Positions 45,478-58,500 of a DNA stretch of 64,000 nucleotides are shown piece after piece. How positions within the stretch are numbered: position 1 is the stretch's first letter; each line of letters starts with the position of its first letter. Origin of the DNA: Hyalella azteca (taxonomy: Eukaryota; Arthropoda; Malacostraca; Amphipoda; Hyalellidae); contig NW_025943988.1 of NCBI RefSeq assembly GCF_000764305.2, forward strand, positions 372,001 to 436,000, written 5' to 3'. The notes below the pieces were generated by a model, which saw only the letters and a program-made list of their open reading frames with translations, ran no database searches and was not told the DNA's origin. The position numbers and the translations under genes are program-made.

Positions 45478-48400
45478 TTTTCATGTGGATCACTATGTGC
45501 AAGTAGAAACGTACTGAGCAAGCGGATACAGAAATTCTGACGCCGAAAATTTTCCTTTGATTTAAATGTTCATAAAAATTCAGAAATTCAACACAATTTT
45601 GTACAGGTGTAGTGAAATAATATTTCAGGCCAATCCTTAGGTTAACTTGGTTCTCGATTTTTCCTTTAGTATCAGGCAGACAAATTAGTAACTACTTGAA
45701 GCCCATCAAAATTTTTATGTATCCACGTTTGCTAATGTTAAGCAGCCTGTGAAACCCTCACGCTGTATAAAAATCTTCACCAAGCGCTGTAGCATAAAAA
45801 TTAACGCTTCAAGTCACTTACCCTGAAAACAGCCAAGCAATACAGGGGCTCATGACACTTTCTGCGGCTGAGTTTTCATTACGCAGAAGCTGTCTCAGCC
45901 AATGACAGTAATGTCCCACTGGTCGTAAGAAGCCGCCATTATGAGCCATTCCTAGCCTTATGCGCCTCGCCACGTAGAACAAATAGCCTCAGAAAATCGC
46001 TACTCAATTACGCCCGTCCGCTTATGGTGCATGTCAAGAAATGCAGCCCAATCTTTGCGGCTAATTAATTAATAAAGAGATAATGGGAATGATTCCTGAG
46101 GAGAAAATCAGGTAGCGGAAAATCGGTATGCCATTGCTACAAGGCGAAACATTTAGCAAAAATTCAGTGCTATATTTATGGTTATGCTCACTGTTACAAC
46201 TACATAGTGCTAATGAAAAAGCACTCGTGGTTATTGAAATATTGGTTTTGCCTGCACCAATTCTGATTCACATTTCACCATTTTTGGATATGACAATCAT
46301 TTCTATTTTTGTGCTGTGTAGTTGCGATCGTTAATTAATTCAAAATAAAGGGCCTAAAGTCTTGGAAATTCAATACATGTTCGTGAAATTCACACGGATT
46401 TGTATAAAGCTTCAATTTTAAATTCTAGAATCTACTTGATATCTTGTCGGACTTATTCAATGAACAAATAAGAGAAAAAGACGTTTGTGGCCCCGGACAT
46501 TAATAAATGACTGAATGGTAAATTCTGTTATCAAAGACATGTATGAATAAAATTGAATAAGTGATTAATAATTGAAGCAACCTAACCACTAGGGCAAAAA
46601 CGCTATAATATTTAAACTATAAGTCAATATTAGAGTTATATGATAGTTCCATTTCAGTACTGTACAGTTCTGGGCACAAGACGGCACCGAGTTCTGTAGG
46701 CCGTAACCTAAGCGCCAGAATGCAACGTGATCTCGACCAACAGCTCCTTCAGTGCTCCAGAGTTGGACAACCTGAGAACATAGAGCAGTACGTCGTCCGT
46801 TCAAACTTGGTTCTCCATACCTTAATATTGTTATTCAAGGTTCAATTGTTGACCCATTTTTACTCAAAAATATAAAATATTCAAAATATAATGGAATTTT
46901 TACTGAGGTGATCGCACTAGTTCATAAACTGAAGAACTTTCAAACTAACGTATGAAATCGAGAACAAAACTTTTTCGTTAGTTTCATTTATATTTTCAGA
47001 AACAATTTCTACATTGTTTCAGAATGTGAATATTAATGCTCATGTTGATTCTCTCAATCACTCATATGTCCTCAAATCCACATTGCGGAAGGAGAAAACA
47101 ATACCGCATATTAACTTCTACAACATAAAATACCTAACAAAATTCGTAAACTAAACTTGAGTTTAAGAGAGTAAAAATTTTCTATGCTTCCTCAAAAGTC
47201 CAGAAATCCATGTAACTTGGCTCAGGCAAAACACGCGCGCACTCAGCCGCTGTTAATGCTGCTCATAACAACGCTGAGGCATAAATTTCAGCCATAAATT
47301 TGCTTCTCTGGGCCTCGCGATGTTTGGCAAATGCAGCAAGAGGGCAATACTTTAGCACCCTGGCCATGATACTCCGAATTCGAAACTGAAATTGCACGAA
47401 CAAGAGGAATCGCAATCGTGCTTTACGAAACGACCGCCTGAGTACTATTTTTCCTGCTAGACTTTCATCGCCTCCATGTGGCTATGAGAAACGCAGGGTA
47501 GTCGATTTTAATTGTGCATATTTTAAACCGAGATAACTATATTTGCAAGTGATAGACGATTTACAAAGAAAGTAAAAGTGAGAAACATTGCAATGATGTC
47601 TGGTTGAGTCATAGTTCATTAAGTTTTTAAACTTATTCGGATAAACCCCAGTAGTTTGAAATCATAAACGTAACAAGAAATGAAGAACTGAGAGGAGAGA
47701 AACTTTGCTCGGTCCTGACGAGACTAACAAAGACCCTAATAAGTACACATCGAAATAATTAACACAGGGATATAATATTACAATAATTCATAAAGTAACA
47801 ACCCATATAGACATTAATTAACGAACACTATATCAAACGGCACTTAATTGTACCTGCTGAGAACAGCGCACTACAACCTACTAGCTCTCGCTTGTACACC
47901 GGAGATAAAGTGCTCTAACTTGACTGGCTAGGTCTTACAACAGGTACTGTCCCACACAGTAGTGCGGATAACAATCTTACATACGTAATGAGTAGGTGCA
48001 AACCACATCATATTTATTTCTCAACCTGAATGGAAAAACATTCTCACTGAGATTTTTTGCTTTTTAGGAGGCGTCTTTATTGAGAGTCTAAGAAACTAAC
48101 TAGATAAGAAATCAGGTTATTTTTTCATTCATCAAAATTACTAGGAATGCTTTTCATTCAAAAATGTAAAAGAGTTTTTAAATGATTAATGCATTTTATC
48201 TAAATTTCTTTCTGCTTGCAAATTATTCACTTGTTTATTCTGCAGTTTGCATTTATGCATTGAGCTGCAAATGCCAAAAAGATTCTCTTCCTAGATGGCT
48301 TTTGAATGACTCAAGCTCGGTAGCGCAGGAGCAATGGCTGACATTCAAATGTAACTTACTTTGGCCCACCAAAAGTGTCACATAAAGTCAAATTTGCGTT

Positions 48401-48708
48401 CCGCCGAAACCGATTGCCTAGGGGAATATGGGCGCTATATTGAGCAGGAACTGGTATGCAAATTTACTTCAGCTCAAGACTGCATTTGTTGCAATATCGC
48501 ACCAAATACTGAGAGACTTTGCAAGCTATCACTGACTGGTGCCCCGTACGCTTCTCATCTTCACGAGAATTCAGTAGTTGCCATGCGAGTGGTGCTTGTG
48601 CATGTGCATTTATATAGGTTCAGCGCTCTATGCTGATTTGAATTCTGTCGAATACTAAAATGCGATTGCGTCGCCGACGTGTTTTTAAGAATCCCTTGAG
48701 TTTTTAGG
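45478..48708. other. No gene recognised
   Basis: A GC-richer patch at about 46665-46805 carries a minus-strand frame of about 71 codons (46589-46804; contains CSQVVQLWSTEGAVGRDHVA), exon-like but not recognised. Two overlapping plus-strand frames at 48182-48385 and 48361-48636 are equally anonymous. No transposon ends were seen. Confidence 0.4.
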
Positions 48709-48765
48709 CTTGAAATCATTTGAATGCCACAACTTTGCTTTACTGCTTCTTGAAATCATTTGAAT
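48709..48765. repeat. 23-bp insert between 17-bp direct repeats
   Basis: CTTGAAATCATTTGAAT occurs at 48709-48725 and again at 48749-48765. The 23 bp between them, plus the next three bases, are identical to 51460-51485 about 2.7 kb away. The structure looks like a short templated insertion at a break that was repaired with duplication of the break site, or a minute retro-insertion with a 17-bp target-site duplication. Confidence 0.8.
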
Positions 48766-49379
48766 TTTTAGTCGTATGAGCGACTTGAATTTTTAGTCAT
48801 AAAACAAATGGAGACTTACATAAATGCATGCACAGAGCAATTTGTGATTTAAATTATTTAAAGCTCAAATTGTACGTGAATATTGGTTTTATCAATTGGT
48901 AAATGAATAGCATTTTTTTAAGCCATATGGTAAAGTCGGTTAGAGGTAAATAAAGATTTAAAAGATTTCAGACAGTAGAGATTTAAGCAATTTCAGGATG
49001 TGTAGTACAAACGACTGCAAATTTAACGTTTTAAGGTTAAATTTCCATTGTCTTTGAAAAAAACGTATCTCTAAGTTTCAGTGTTGGCTGTGCTCCTGTT
49101 CTTATTAAACTAGACTGTTAATGTTTAATAAAAACCGTATTTTCATACCCATTTAGATTACAAATTTACACAAAAAATTTACAAAATTCAATACAACACA
49201 AATTTTCTAGATTGAAGAAAGTGCAGGTGTAACGAGGTTTAGAAAAGAATTTCCTTTCCAGTTCCTTTTAAATTATATTCGCTTGCAGAGAACTGTAAGC
49301 TTAGGAAACACTTTTATCTTTCGTTTGTTCGTTCTAGCGCTGGCACTTCCAACATGTTTTCCATTTCGAGCAGAAATAT
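48766..49379. other. No gene recognised
   Basis: AT-rich sequence without repeats or coding frames of note. Confidence 0.5.
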
Positions 49380-49466
49380 TACTTTGAGGCACACAAAATT
49401 ATTTTGAGGCACACAAAATTATTTTGAGACTCACAAAATTATTTGAGACACACCAAATTATTTGAA
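49380..49466. repeat. 21-bp minisatellite, 4 copies
   Basis: Four units of TTTTGAGGCACACAAAATTA-type sequence, the last two with one-base deletions and substitutions (TTTGAGACACACCAAATTA). Confidence 0.9.
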
Positions 49467-49838
49467 AGAAATCGCCTGCTTCTGAAATGAACAGGATTTG
49501 TATCCCCTGAGCTCAATTAATTATCCCATGGCAGTAAGAACTGAATAATTCAAAAGTTTTAAAAATTCATTGTGACACACAATAATATTTGAAGTGATTA
49601 GTCGGCATAGATTAGGAATGCCGTCAAATTGACTTATTAATTTCTATCGTCGATCAACAGGTAGCCTACTCGTTCATATTTTGAAATTAATTTTTTTAAT
49701 ATCTAATTTTAAGATAAAATAATACATGTAAGATATGCTTATTACATCTATCATCAGCAAAAAAATTGTTTTTAAATTTTTCAGTATAGTAAAGTTTCCA
49801 AAAGTTTTCCCAGTGAGATTATGCCGTGATCGATGAGC

Positions 49839-50108
49839 TGCTGCAGTGATACATGTTCTCCTGCAGTGATCACAGAGACGTTGCAGTGTGAAGCGTGACT
49901 GTGCAGTGATCAGCGTGCCAGTGCAGTGACAAGCATGCCCGTGCAGTGACAAACGTGCCCGTGCAGTGACAAGCATGCCCGTGCAGTGACAAGCAGGCCC
50001 GTGCAGTGATAAGCATGCCTGTGCAGTGACAAGTGTGCCCGTGCAGTTGCAAGCATGCCTGTGCAGTGATCAGCGTGCCTGTGCAGTGACTACCGTGCGC
50101 GTGCAGTG
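49839..50108. repeat. 20-bp minisatellite with GTGCAGTG core, ~13 copies
   Basis: The unit GTGCAGTGACAAGCATGCCC repeats in 20-bp register, degenerating to the left (GCAGTGATCAC, GCAGTGATACATG). The GTGCAGTG core is the same word that builds the heptamer arrays at 43.7 and 45.0 kb. Minus-strand frames of 60-100 codons (HGHACHCTG repeats) are translated repeat. Confidence 0.93.
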
Positions 50109-50312
50109 AAGTACGACGATCATGCTTTTATGACATAACTCTGGTTCATAAAGGCCGGACAATGAGAACATCCCTCGGACTTGCGGCGATCTCCGGTGTT
50201 GTAGGAATTCTTTGATGCTTGCTTCGGGGATAGAATCCTGATTGACATCGTCAGTGTGATGGAAGTGGGTAATTTTGTTCTTTGTACGACTTCTTCTTAG
50301 ATTTAAAGATAA
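50070..50312 (-). other. Exon-like open frame abutting the 20-bp array
   Basis: On the minus strand a frame is open stop-to-stop for 80 codons, ending in a TGA at 50070-50072 inside the first repeat units. The part outside the repeat includes DDVNQDSIPEASIKEFLQHR and RGMFSLSGLYEPEL, which is protein-like and encoded by GC-richer DNA. There is no convincing ATG for the whole, so it would have to be an internal or terminal exon. Family not recognised. Confidence 0.25.
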
Positions 50313-51459
50313 TCATCTCTGCGCAGAACCTTTCGTTGATGTTTTTACTTAGGAATTTACCATAAAAAATCTATTTTGATAACATTATTGTTATGAAATA
50401 TAAGGAACTAATAATTAATTTTATATAAGTTCTTATATAATTATTATCTTTGAATGTCTTAGCAGTATAGAATTGTACAAGTACGGAACATAAATCAGTG
50501 TAGCTGGGAGATTATTTGCCTGATCCTAGGACCTCAATTAATCTCAGGCAATGCTCATTTAATCCTGTAATTGGAGACTGAGAACCTCACGCCAGATTAC
50601 TCCTGATCTCCTAATAACCATCCGGTCACACAGATGGACCTTGAAGATTCCATTTGTTGCTACCACTAATTAAGTGCAGCTCCATTTAACCTAATAAATG
50701 AAGATTACATATTGAATATATCTTAACCTCCATCGTGGAATTTAAATGACTACTTGTTACAGAGTGTTTATTCACACTAATTTTCTTTATATTTCTAACT
50801 AATTTTTCTTAACTGTGATTTCTCTCTTCTATTTGGGATTCATTGCTTTCATAGCATTATTTTTTTCAAAATTTTAAAAACTATGGTTATGCAAATCTAT
50901 AAATTACCTGCACAATTCAAAATATGCTTCTTCTTGAGAATAGCTCGAGAATAAAAGCAATAAATATGATAAAAATAATGCAGATAATTTTTCATGTTAA
51001 TTTGTCAGTTCAGTTTATCTTAAAGCAAGCAATTTTATTTGACATCGCATTCTAAGGAGAATTGTTTTTGATGTTTATCTGCGATTTATATCTTCATTTA
51101 ATTGCGATACCACCGGCGCAAGAACCTGATAGAAAGTAATCTGGCTTTAGCGCATACGGATAACTTGACGAATGTAATCTTGCTTTCAGGATACTTTAGC
51201 GTATACTGTTTACAATATTCGAGACAACTGCGCACTGCAATTTCTTCAATTTACCAACACGCGCAGTAACGTGAAATTCGCGCAATATCTTGCTTAACAC
51301 CACAAAGTCATTACCAAGTTCATCAGATGTGTCATTACTCTAAATTCCACGCAATACGTCGGTTGGAGGTCTCATAAAAACAAACACTGCAGATGCGAAG
51401 CTGGCACAGCACGCCGCCTCGAGCTATGCAGAGCAGGCCAGTTTATGGCTGTCGACCGC
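50313..51459. other. No gene recognised
   Basis: AT-rich DNA; short frames only. Confidence 0.5.
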
Positions 51460-51485
51460 GCCACAACTTTGCTTTACTGCTTCTT
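51460..51485. other. Apparent donor of the 23-bp insert at 48.7 kb
   Basis: This 26-bp stretch starting GCCACAACTTTGCTTTACTG is identical to 48726-48751. Here it lies at the left edge of the 70-bp repeat, with no flanking duplication, so it is the likelier source. Confidence 0.7.
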
Positions 51486-51755
51486 TTACGAACGGTTAAG
51501 ACTTGGCTTCACACCGCTCAACATTCGAGTCTAGGGTTCCCATGTACATTGTGCACAGTGTACCGTTCCCTTGATGAACGGTAGCAAGAAGCTCCATGTG
51601 GCTCAACATTGGAGTCTATGATGAGCGTTCAGCTTCTTTTACGAACGGTAAAGACTGGCTTCACGTGGCCCAACATTGGAGTATAAGATGGGCTTTTTCA
51701 GCTTCTTTTACGAACGGTAAAGACTGGCTTCACGCGGCTCAAGATTTGCATCTAG
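51478..51755. repeat. ~70-bp tandem repeat, 3-4 copies
   Basis: GCTTCTTTTACGAACGG begins near 51479, 51632 and 51702, each followed by TWAAGACTNGGCTTCAC and CAACATTGGAGT-like words. The last two copies are exactly 70 bp apart; the first interval holds two diverged units, including GATGAACGGTAGCAAGAAGC. Confidence 0.8.
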
Positions 51756-54700
51756 GATAAGAGTGCGTCGTCTCATTTGCGATGCGCTCCAGGCAGTCCT
51801 TGGTATTTGCGATGACCCGAATCTTCTATTTGCTTTCGCTTTATTGGGCAATGGTTAATCTCCGTGAGTCTTATAAGCACAAACAACACCTCAAATAATT
51901 TTAAATTATTCAAGGAAATTGGGAATGCGTCTGCCAACGGAAATGGGGTTCTTTACCAAAATTTAATTATCTCACGTCAGTGCTTCTTTTCTAAAATGCA
52001 CAATTTTTTCATTATGGATTTAAAAGCTAATGCTAACCCAAAATGTGCCGCTTGCAGTGAAATCAAAAATTTGAAATAAGCAAAGTAGATTGGAATTCGA
52101 CGGAAAGTCAGTCAACATCATCGACAGCAATTTCCGGTAAAATCGGAAATGTCGATGAATTTCCGGAGCTTTTGCAAAATCGACATGTCAAAATTTTCCA
52201 GTGAGAGCGTTGACATTCTCGTAACATGATAATTTGTTCAAAACGTGATCGAATTCAATTCCGTTCATTTTCGTTTATTTTTTTCTGAATGCATCCTCGT
52301 CTCGTTTCGTTCAAATGTCAAGGGTTCATAATTTCGTTTCATATATTATACAAAGTTGTGCATAATTAAAAAAAATTAAATAATTTAATAATTTTTTTAT
52401 ATCGTTTTCATGTCAATTTCTGTCGTTGCTAAATAGAGTTTCTACGTTTATGTATAGATTAACTATAATTTTAATGAAAATACGGAATTTATGCAGCGAA
52501 GGATTAGGTAGATCAATGTACGTACAGGGCTGCAACAACAACAACAACAACAACACACAGAGCATTGCTCTCAGCAATGCTTGTGAGAGAAGATCTGGCT
52601 TGGGATTCGTGGTGCCTCGCAGTTCCTAACAACTCGGTTGTTTTTCGCAGCTTCTGAGCTCGGTGGTCTCTGTAAAAAAAAAACATTGCAAAGTTAGCCC
52701 TTTAGAAAGCTGGCCCTCAGTCATCATATCGCCATGCTTTTGTGAAGAAAACGAATCCGAGAAGAAGAGTGAGCCGACCGCTGGATACGAGGACTAAAAA
52801 TTCTTCCTTCTTCTGCGGCATGGAGGGTGTCCATGGGAAAAACTGCAAGTGGCGTCTTTGTAAAAATGTAAAATACTTTATTTATTCGAACCCCGTCATG
52901 AAGTGACAGCTCATTTGAGACTACAGAATAGACTTTAGGTTTATTATTAAGTTTTAGATTTTTTTAACTCTGCTGCTCAACTTCTGGCACCTATTATGGT
53001 TACAGACTTTCTTGGTAAAATTTAATTGATTTCTGGGGTACGGTAGTGAAAAGAAAGCAGGCAAAGTATGGTTCTTTGTTGATTATCAAATCGTCAGCAA
53101 AGATACAATGGCTGGAAAATTACATTATTACCTTGTCACAGCTAAAATATCTTAAATGCTACATTTATCCTGAAAACTTATGAAAATGAAGCCCTAAACA
53201 CTAGTAATCGCAAAATTAGCTAGTAAAACTTGTATAAAGCAATATTGAGGTTGAGGAACAAATTATTCGTCTAAATGTTCAATAGGAAACTACATACCAT
53301 TTTCAGTAGCAAAAGTGCAGCCTCATCATCGTGCATGGTAATTTTTTGCAAGGCAAGTGTTTTTTTACGTGTCAAGGCACACATTTTTTACTCACTATCA
53401 GAAGCTTCCTAACGCCATCAAAGTGGCCAATTACAGATGCGAAGAAGATTTTTGCCTTAGCACCGAAACAGTTCCTTGAGCTGAATGGAGAAAGATATAC
53501 TGTCGTTTTACTCGACAGTCCGATAAACGAACTGATATTGCCTCGAATCGAAAAGATCAGATAGTAAATTGCGAGATTTGTAGGGATCCAAAGGAACTGT
53601 TTTACGGAAATGGCTCTCGATTCTTCTCAGAGGAAATTTGTATGTGCGATGCGTTCGACGAACTTTCGTCACTGCGGAAATTTGCGCCAAATTCGTGGAA
53701 ACAATTCAGATGAAAAATTTTTTTCGTTCTAGTGATTTTTCTAACTTAGCTGTTTCTAAAAAAAATATTGTTTAAGTGTTTAGGATACAGTTTTCGTAAA
53801 CTACCTGCATTATTCTTAAATATTCATAAATAAATTATTTATCAGTTCAAGTGTTGATGTTCGTCATTTATTTGACTGTCCTTGAACGCATGAATGATCA
53901 ATAGAATTATCCATAAATTTTATTTTTCAAGCTTACGAAAAATAACCAAACTTCTGTGAAATTCAAAAATCTTTTATAAAGTAATGAATAGAGCAGAGAA
54001 AAATATTCAACAAAAAATAATCATAGATGGAGAACTTAGATAATATTTGAACGAGAGGTTGCGTGGGGCCAAAGACATGCCGGTTTTTCAGTTGTTTTCA
54101 AACGTCACTGAGCATCTGGCTGAGCTCCCACGACGGCCTAGGAGATCACTTGAAGCTCCTGTTTTTCGAAATGGCGATTCTATCGTGCCTCTAGATCACG
54201 TAAATGCGCTCAAAAATGTTAGATTTTGGATATTGCGTTGAGATGAGACATGCATAATCTAGATGTTGCTAGGATGTCTATGCCGGCTTATCAGGAAGAA
54301 AATTGTTTTATAGGCATCGAGCCAAACGTTTTATTTGTAACTGAATAACATGAAAAAAAAAGTGAATCAAGCTTCAGAAATTTGAAGCTAATGCGGACAT
54401 GGTAACATGTAATGAAAATGAGATTCTGTTTTTCGTCGAGAACTGTTTTAAATGTTATAATGTAATTATCTACGAATTAAATTGTTCGTAATCGTAATGC
54501 AATTACCAACGAACTATAAAACCTTTGGCCAAGACTTTTGTCAGGTCTTGATGAACAGTTAGGCACAGCAGAAAAATATTTACCTCAATCCTTATACTCT
54601 AAAAATGTGTGATTACTCATTAAAACGTATCTAAATAACACGACGATAGGAATCATTCAATATCTAGTTATTTTAAATACTTCGCGTATGGCTCATTTTT

Positions 54701-55139
54701 CAATTTCAAATAAGCCACTATCTCAAAATTACCAGAAACTCACATGAATGACAAAATTGATAAAATCTTAAACGTTAATGAAAACCTTCACTTAAATCAA
54801 ACAAAGAGAGATTTATTTTTTAATCAACATCCACGAACTGGTCATCGTTGAATTTCGACTCTCCACACTGAAAAGGCGTAGATCCGACAGCAATTTAGCG
54901 GCATGATGAAAAAACTGCTTTCATGTTCAAAGCCGATTTGGGGACGATAACATTGTCCTTGTCGGACATCGTAATTAGTGGACCCACTTGCAGGACCAGC
55001 GTTGCATTTTTCACTGTGATTTTTATCTCTGGAGTTGAGGTAGCGAGACTCGATGTGTGCGGACCTCTCGTAACGGGGATACTACGTCATTATATGAGGA
55101 CCATTTGTAGAATAGCTTTATGTAAAATATTGTGAGCTA
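51756..55139. other. No gene recognised; (CAA)n tract at 52534-52557
   Basis: A short CAA trinucleotide tract lies at 52534-52557. Frames of 64-77 codons (for example 53331-53564 and 54047-54241 on the plus strand) have protein-like composition but no identifiable family or splice context. Confidence 0.4.
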
Positions 55140-55585
55140 TAATTCAGTGAGAAGCCCGCTAAATATAATGAAATGTATAGACCTCCTGTTATAACTCAGT
55201 GTGCAGACCACTTGAGATAAAGTACTGTGCAGCCAACGTTGTTATATAAAGTAGTGTGCATATAATTCGATATAAAGCACTATGCAGACCACCTCGCTAC
55301 AACGCAGTGTACAGTCCACTTCAACTTTATGAACTGTACAGGCAACCTCGATAAAATATACTAAAGAGACCACTTGACTAAGGGATTGTAAAGATTACTC
55401 TCATATTGTACACTTATCAGACCTTTTATATAAAAGTATTTAACATAACATAACATAGTGATTTCGGCGCTGAAGTGTAGGCCTGATGTGGCCTGTCGCC
55501 GATTCTTTTCCTTTTCGTGCTTTTTCTTTTTTGTGTGGCTAACAGACTACTTCTTTACCAAGTAATGTACAGACCACAGCTGTAC
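55140..55585. repeat. Degenerate 27-bp minisatellite, interrupted by a SINE tail
   Basis: CAGACCACT-like anchors lie near 55204, 55230, 55258, 55285, 55312, 55339, 55366, 55393 and 55420, a 26-28 bp period. After the SINE fragment the same word resumes at 55543 and 55570, again 27 bp apart. Copies are diverged (AAAGTACTGTGCAGACCACC type). Confidence 0.8.
55442..55510 (-). mobile_element. SINE 3' tail fragment with (ATGTT)n tail
   Basis: Read on the minus strand the fragment starts GAATCGGCGACAGGCC and continues through CAGGCCTACACTTCAGCGCC to a (TATGT)n tail at 55442-55457. It aligns with the 3' part of the SINE at 18.7 kb (GAATCGGCGAAAGGCCTACG...GCTGAAACCGCTATT). The hairpin arms AGGCC and GGCCT are kept while the loop differs in length and sequence. 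The tRNA-derived head is missing, so it is 5'-truncated, or belongs to a LINE that shares this tail. Confidence 0.8.
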
Positions 55586-58500
55586 GGATTGACTTATATC
55601 CAAATGTAATTTTACCACCTTTTATCAAGGTGAGATGCTTCGATTATTTGTTTCTAGTGCAGTTTATTTTTCGTGAAAGCCACACGTTTTTAATTAAACT
55701 ACTATACCCCAAAGGATAAATTTCAAAGGGTCAAGTTTCTTTTAATTGTATGAACGTGAAGTTTTTATTGTTTCAATTAACGTCGATCTGCCGACGTTGA
55801 TATAATGACGAAAGATGAGTTCCATGGTACCTTACGGGTCATTAGAGATGAACTAGTATTAAAAGTTTTACCCTCAAATATTTATTTAAATTTGAAACTC
55901 ACATCCGATACTGTGACACATATTTTTACTGCCACAATTCCTAATTTCTTAAAGCGTCGTAGCTGAGGACTGATGAGGATTAATTTGCAGAAGTTCATGA
56001 AATTCTTCTGCATTGCAATTAAGTTAACAGCAATGAAAATGCTAATAGACCATTTTACGAAAACGCTTGAAAATATTAAAACAGCAATAGATATTTTGTA
56101 AATGAAAATATTACACTCGCACATCTTGGAAGCGTCTAACCCAGGATCTAAATGCGCTATTTGAATGCGAATATTTGACCTACAGTGACAGCCCAAAGAT
56201 GATCTTTAAAGCCTCACAAATGTACAAAAAAGTGCCAAAAGTATTAACAACTAATAATATTGCTCGCAGTTTATAAAAGGATTTAAAAATATAGAGAACT
56301 GAAATTACCCCGAACCTCGTTATTATTTTTTGAATTCTTAATTTTGTCAGACATGTTTAATTCACAATCAATCGTCGTTGCGAAGTTTAATGGGGATAAA
56401 TTTATATCGTTAAAAAACAGGTATATAAATGTAAACGAGCGGGAAAAACGGCTGAAAACGTCGCGTTGCCTTAAAAATACTTTATTTCTTTGTAATAATT
56501 TGCAGAAATTTTATGGGCCGTTAGTTTTTTTACCGTTTGAAATATTTCCAACATTCGATTCATGCAAGACCCCGGTTGAATGACTAAGTTTATTGGTCAC
56601 TACATTATTTCAGAAAGAAAACAATTATTTCTGAGCTTGAATGATTGATCTCTGAATTCACTGACAGTTTAACAGTTAAATTGAGCACATCTAAAAAATG
56701 TGGGGAAAAATGTTTCCATTCATGTCGCCGAAGTTCGGATGCTCGATTGAAAACAGTAGATTAGCAGGAGAGAAATAATTTTCTCATATCATAAAAGCCT
56801 CTAATCAATACGTTCAGGCAAAACCATTTGAATATTTTGTTATGATATTCAGAACCCATAAAATGCTACAGTCAAGAACTCCGCCACACTTCCGCTTTGA
56901 GCGCCATGGAATTTTGGTTTCGGGCCCAGACATTACAGAAGCAATTTTGAAAGTTCTGTAATATTTTCCATAAAATGGACTTATGATGTGAGTTTAGTTT
57001 TTAACGACTAAACTGTAGACTTCAGGCTTCATTCTCCTCGCAACTGAGATCCGTCTTGGGCGTTAAGAAAAGGTTTAAGTAAACCTTGGCACGCTGCTTT
57101 GTGAGCCTTCATGCAAGTCATGCTCGTTCGATATACGTTCCCATTTAAAGTTTATTAAAAATTACAAAAAAAGTCACTGCATCGCTTCAATTAACCTTCA
57201 TACCGATGAAAATTAATTATTTTCTTTCTATAAATTGGTAAAATTTGTTTATTATTTTAGTTTAATTAATTTCTTACTAGTCACTATCAGGTAATGGAAA
57301 GGAGAGTTTCTACAAAACAATATCTAATCAAAAGAGAAGGTTCTTATGCATCAAGAAGCATTAGACAGAGAATGAGATTCGTAAAAAAGTTCATTAGAAA
57401 GGACATTTTATTAAAATATGTTTTTGTTTGGTTGTAAGTAAGTAAAATAAAATTTGGTCTAACCCCATGCTCAAATGAAATAATACAACTTTTTGAAAAC
57501 GTATCAAATTTACGATCCAGAATATATCTATCCACTTCACTATAATTCTCATATCCTATGATTTTTTGTAGCTTTATATTTTTTTGTGCAACTTGCAAAG
57601 ACATTCTGCGAATAAATTCTTCATGTTAATGACATTCTATACATAATTCACACGGGGACTAAAAATATAGCAATTCTAAATCCTTATAGTAGGAGCGTGC
57701 TGAACGATTTAATATGTAATACGGAGACGTTGGAGTATTGTAACCATCGTTGAAACCATCGCAAATAATGCCTGATCAGGCGTGTGCTACGCTTTCTAGC
57801 TTCCCGCCTCCATTAGGCAGTTCAACAATCCGGGAATTACTCTCTTCACTTCCGTTCACTAGATATGCAAATCTCAGAACCATGTAAATAATTCATAGCG
57901 TTAGTGAAGAAGGCACTTCTATAAACATTGGCAAGAAGATTAGCTTACCACAAAGTTTGAGCAGCAAACTCTGTTCTGTATTCATAAGCTTGCCAAGGTT
58001 TGGCATGTTCAATGCATTACTGATTTTCTGAATCTTGTCGGATTCTCACAAATTGAATGTTAAGTCATCGTTTCGACATATGTTGTCGACCATAATTAAT
58101 TGTTGATATATGTTAGAAATTTAGAGTTCAATTTAATTTCATTTATTCGAGGTTCAGTAGCCGTTAAAACTTTATTAAATTATAATGATAAATGTTCTCA
58201 TTGTTTCACGTAGCAATATTTACGGGAATTTTTCCGTTAACGATCTTTGATAAATCACAGTCATTTTACAGAAGTTTTCAAGTAGGACGAATAATTTTTA
58301 GCTAACCCGATGCAAAATGTTGCTCGTCAGGTAAAATTCTAATTAAAATCCCGAGTAATTTTCCTGGAATTTTGGCCGCAATATCTCAGGCATTTGACTT
58401 ATTTCAAAATTTTACGAGTTGAGAGTATTTGTTAATGGACAAATGAAATCGACGTAAAAAGCCCATCAATATATCTGCGGAAATAAGAATTTTTCCAAAC

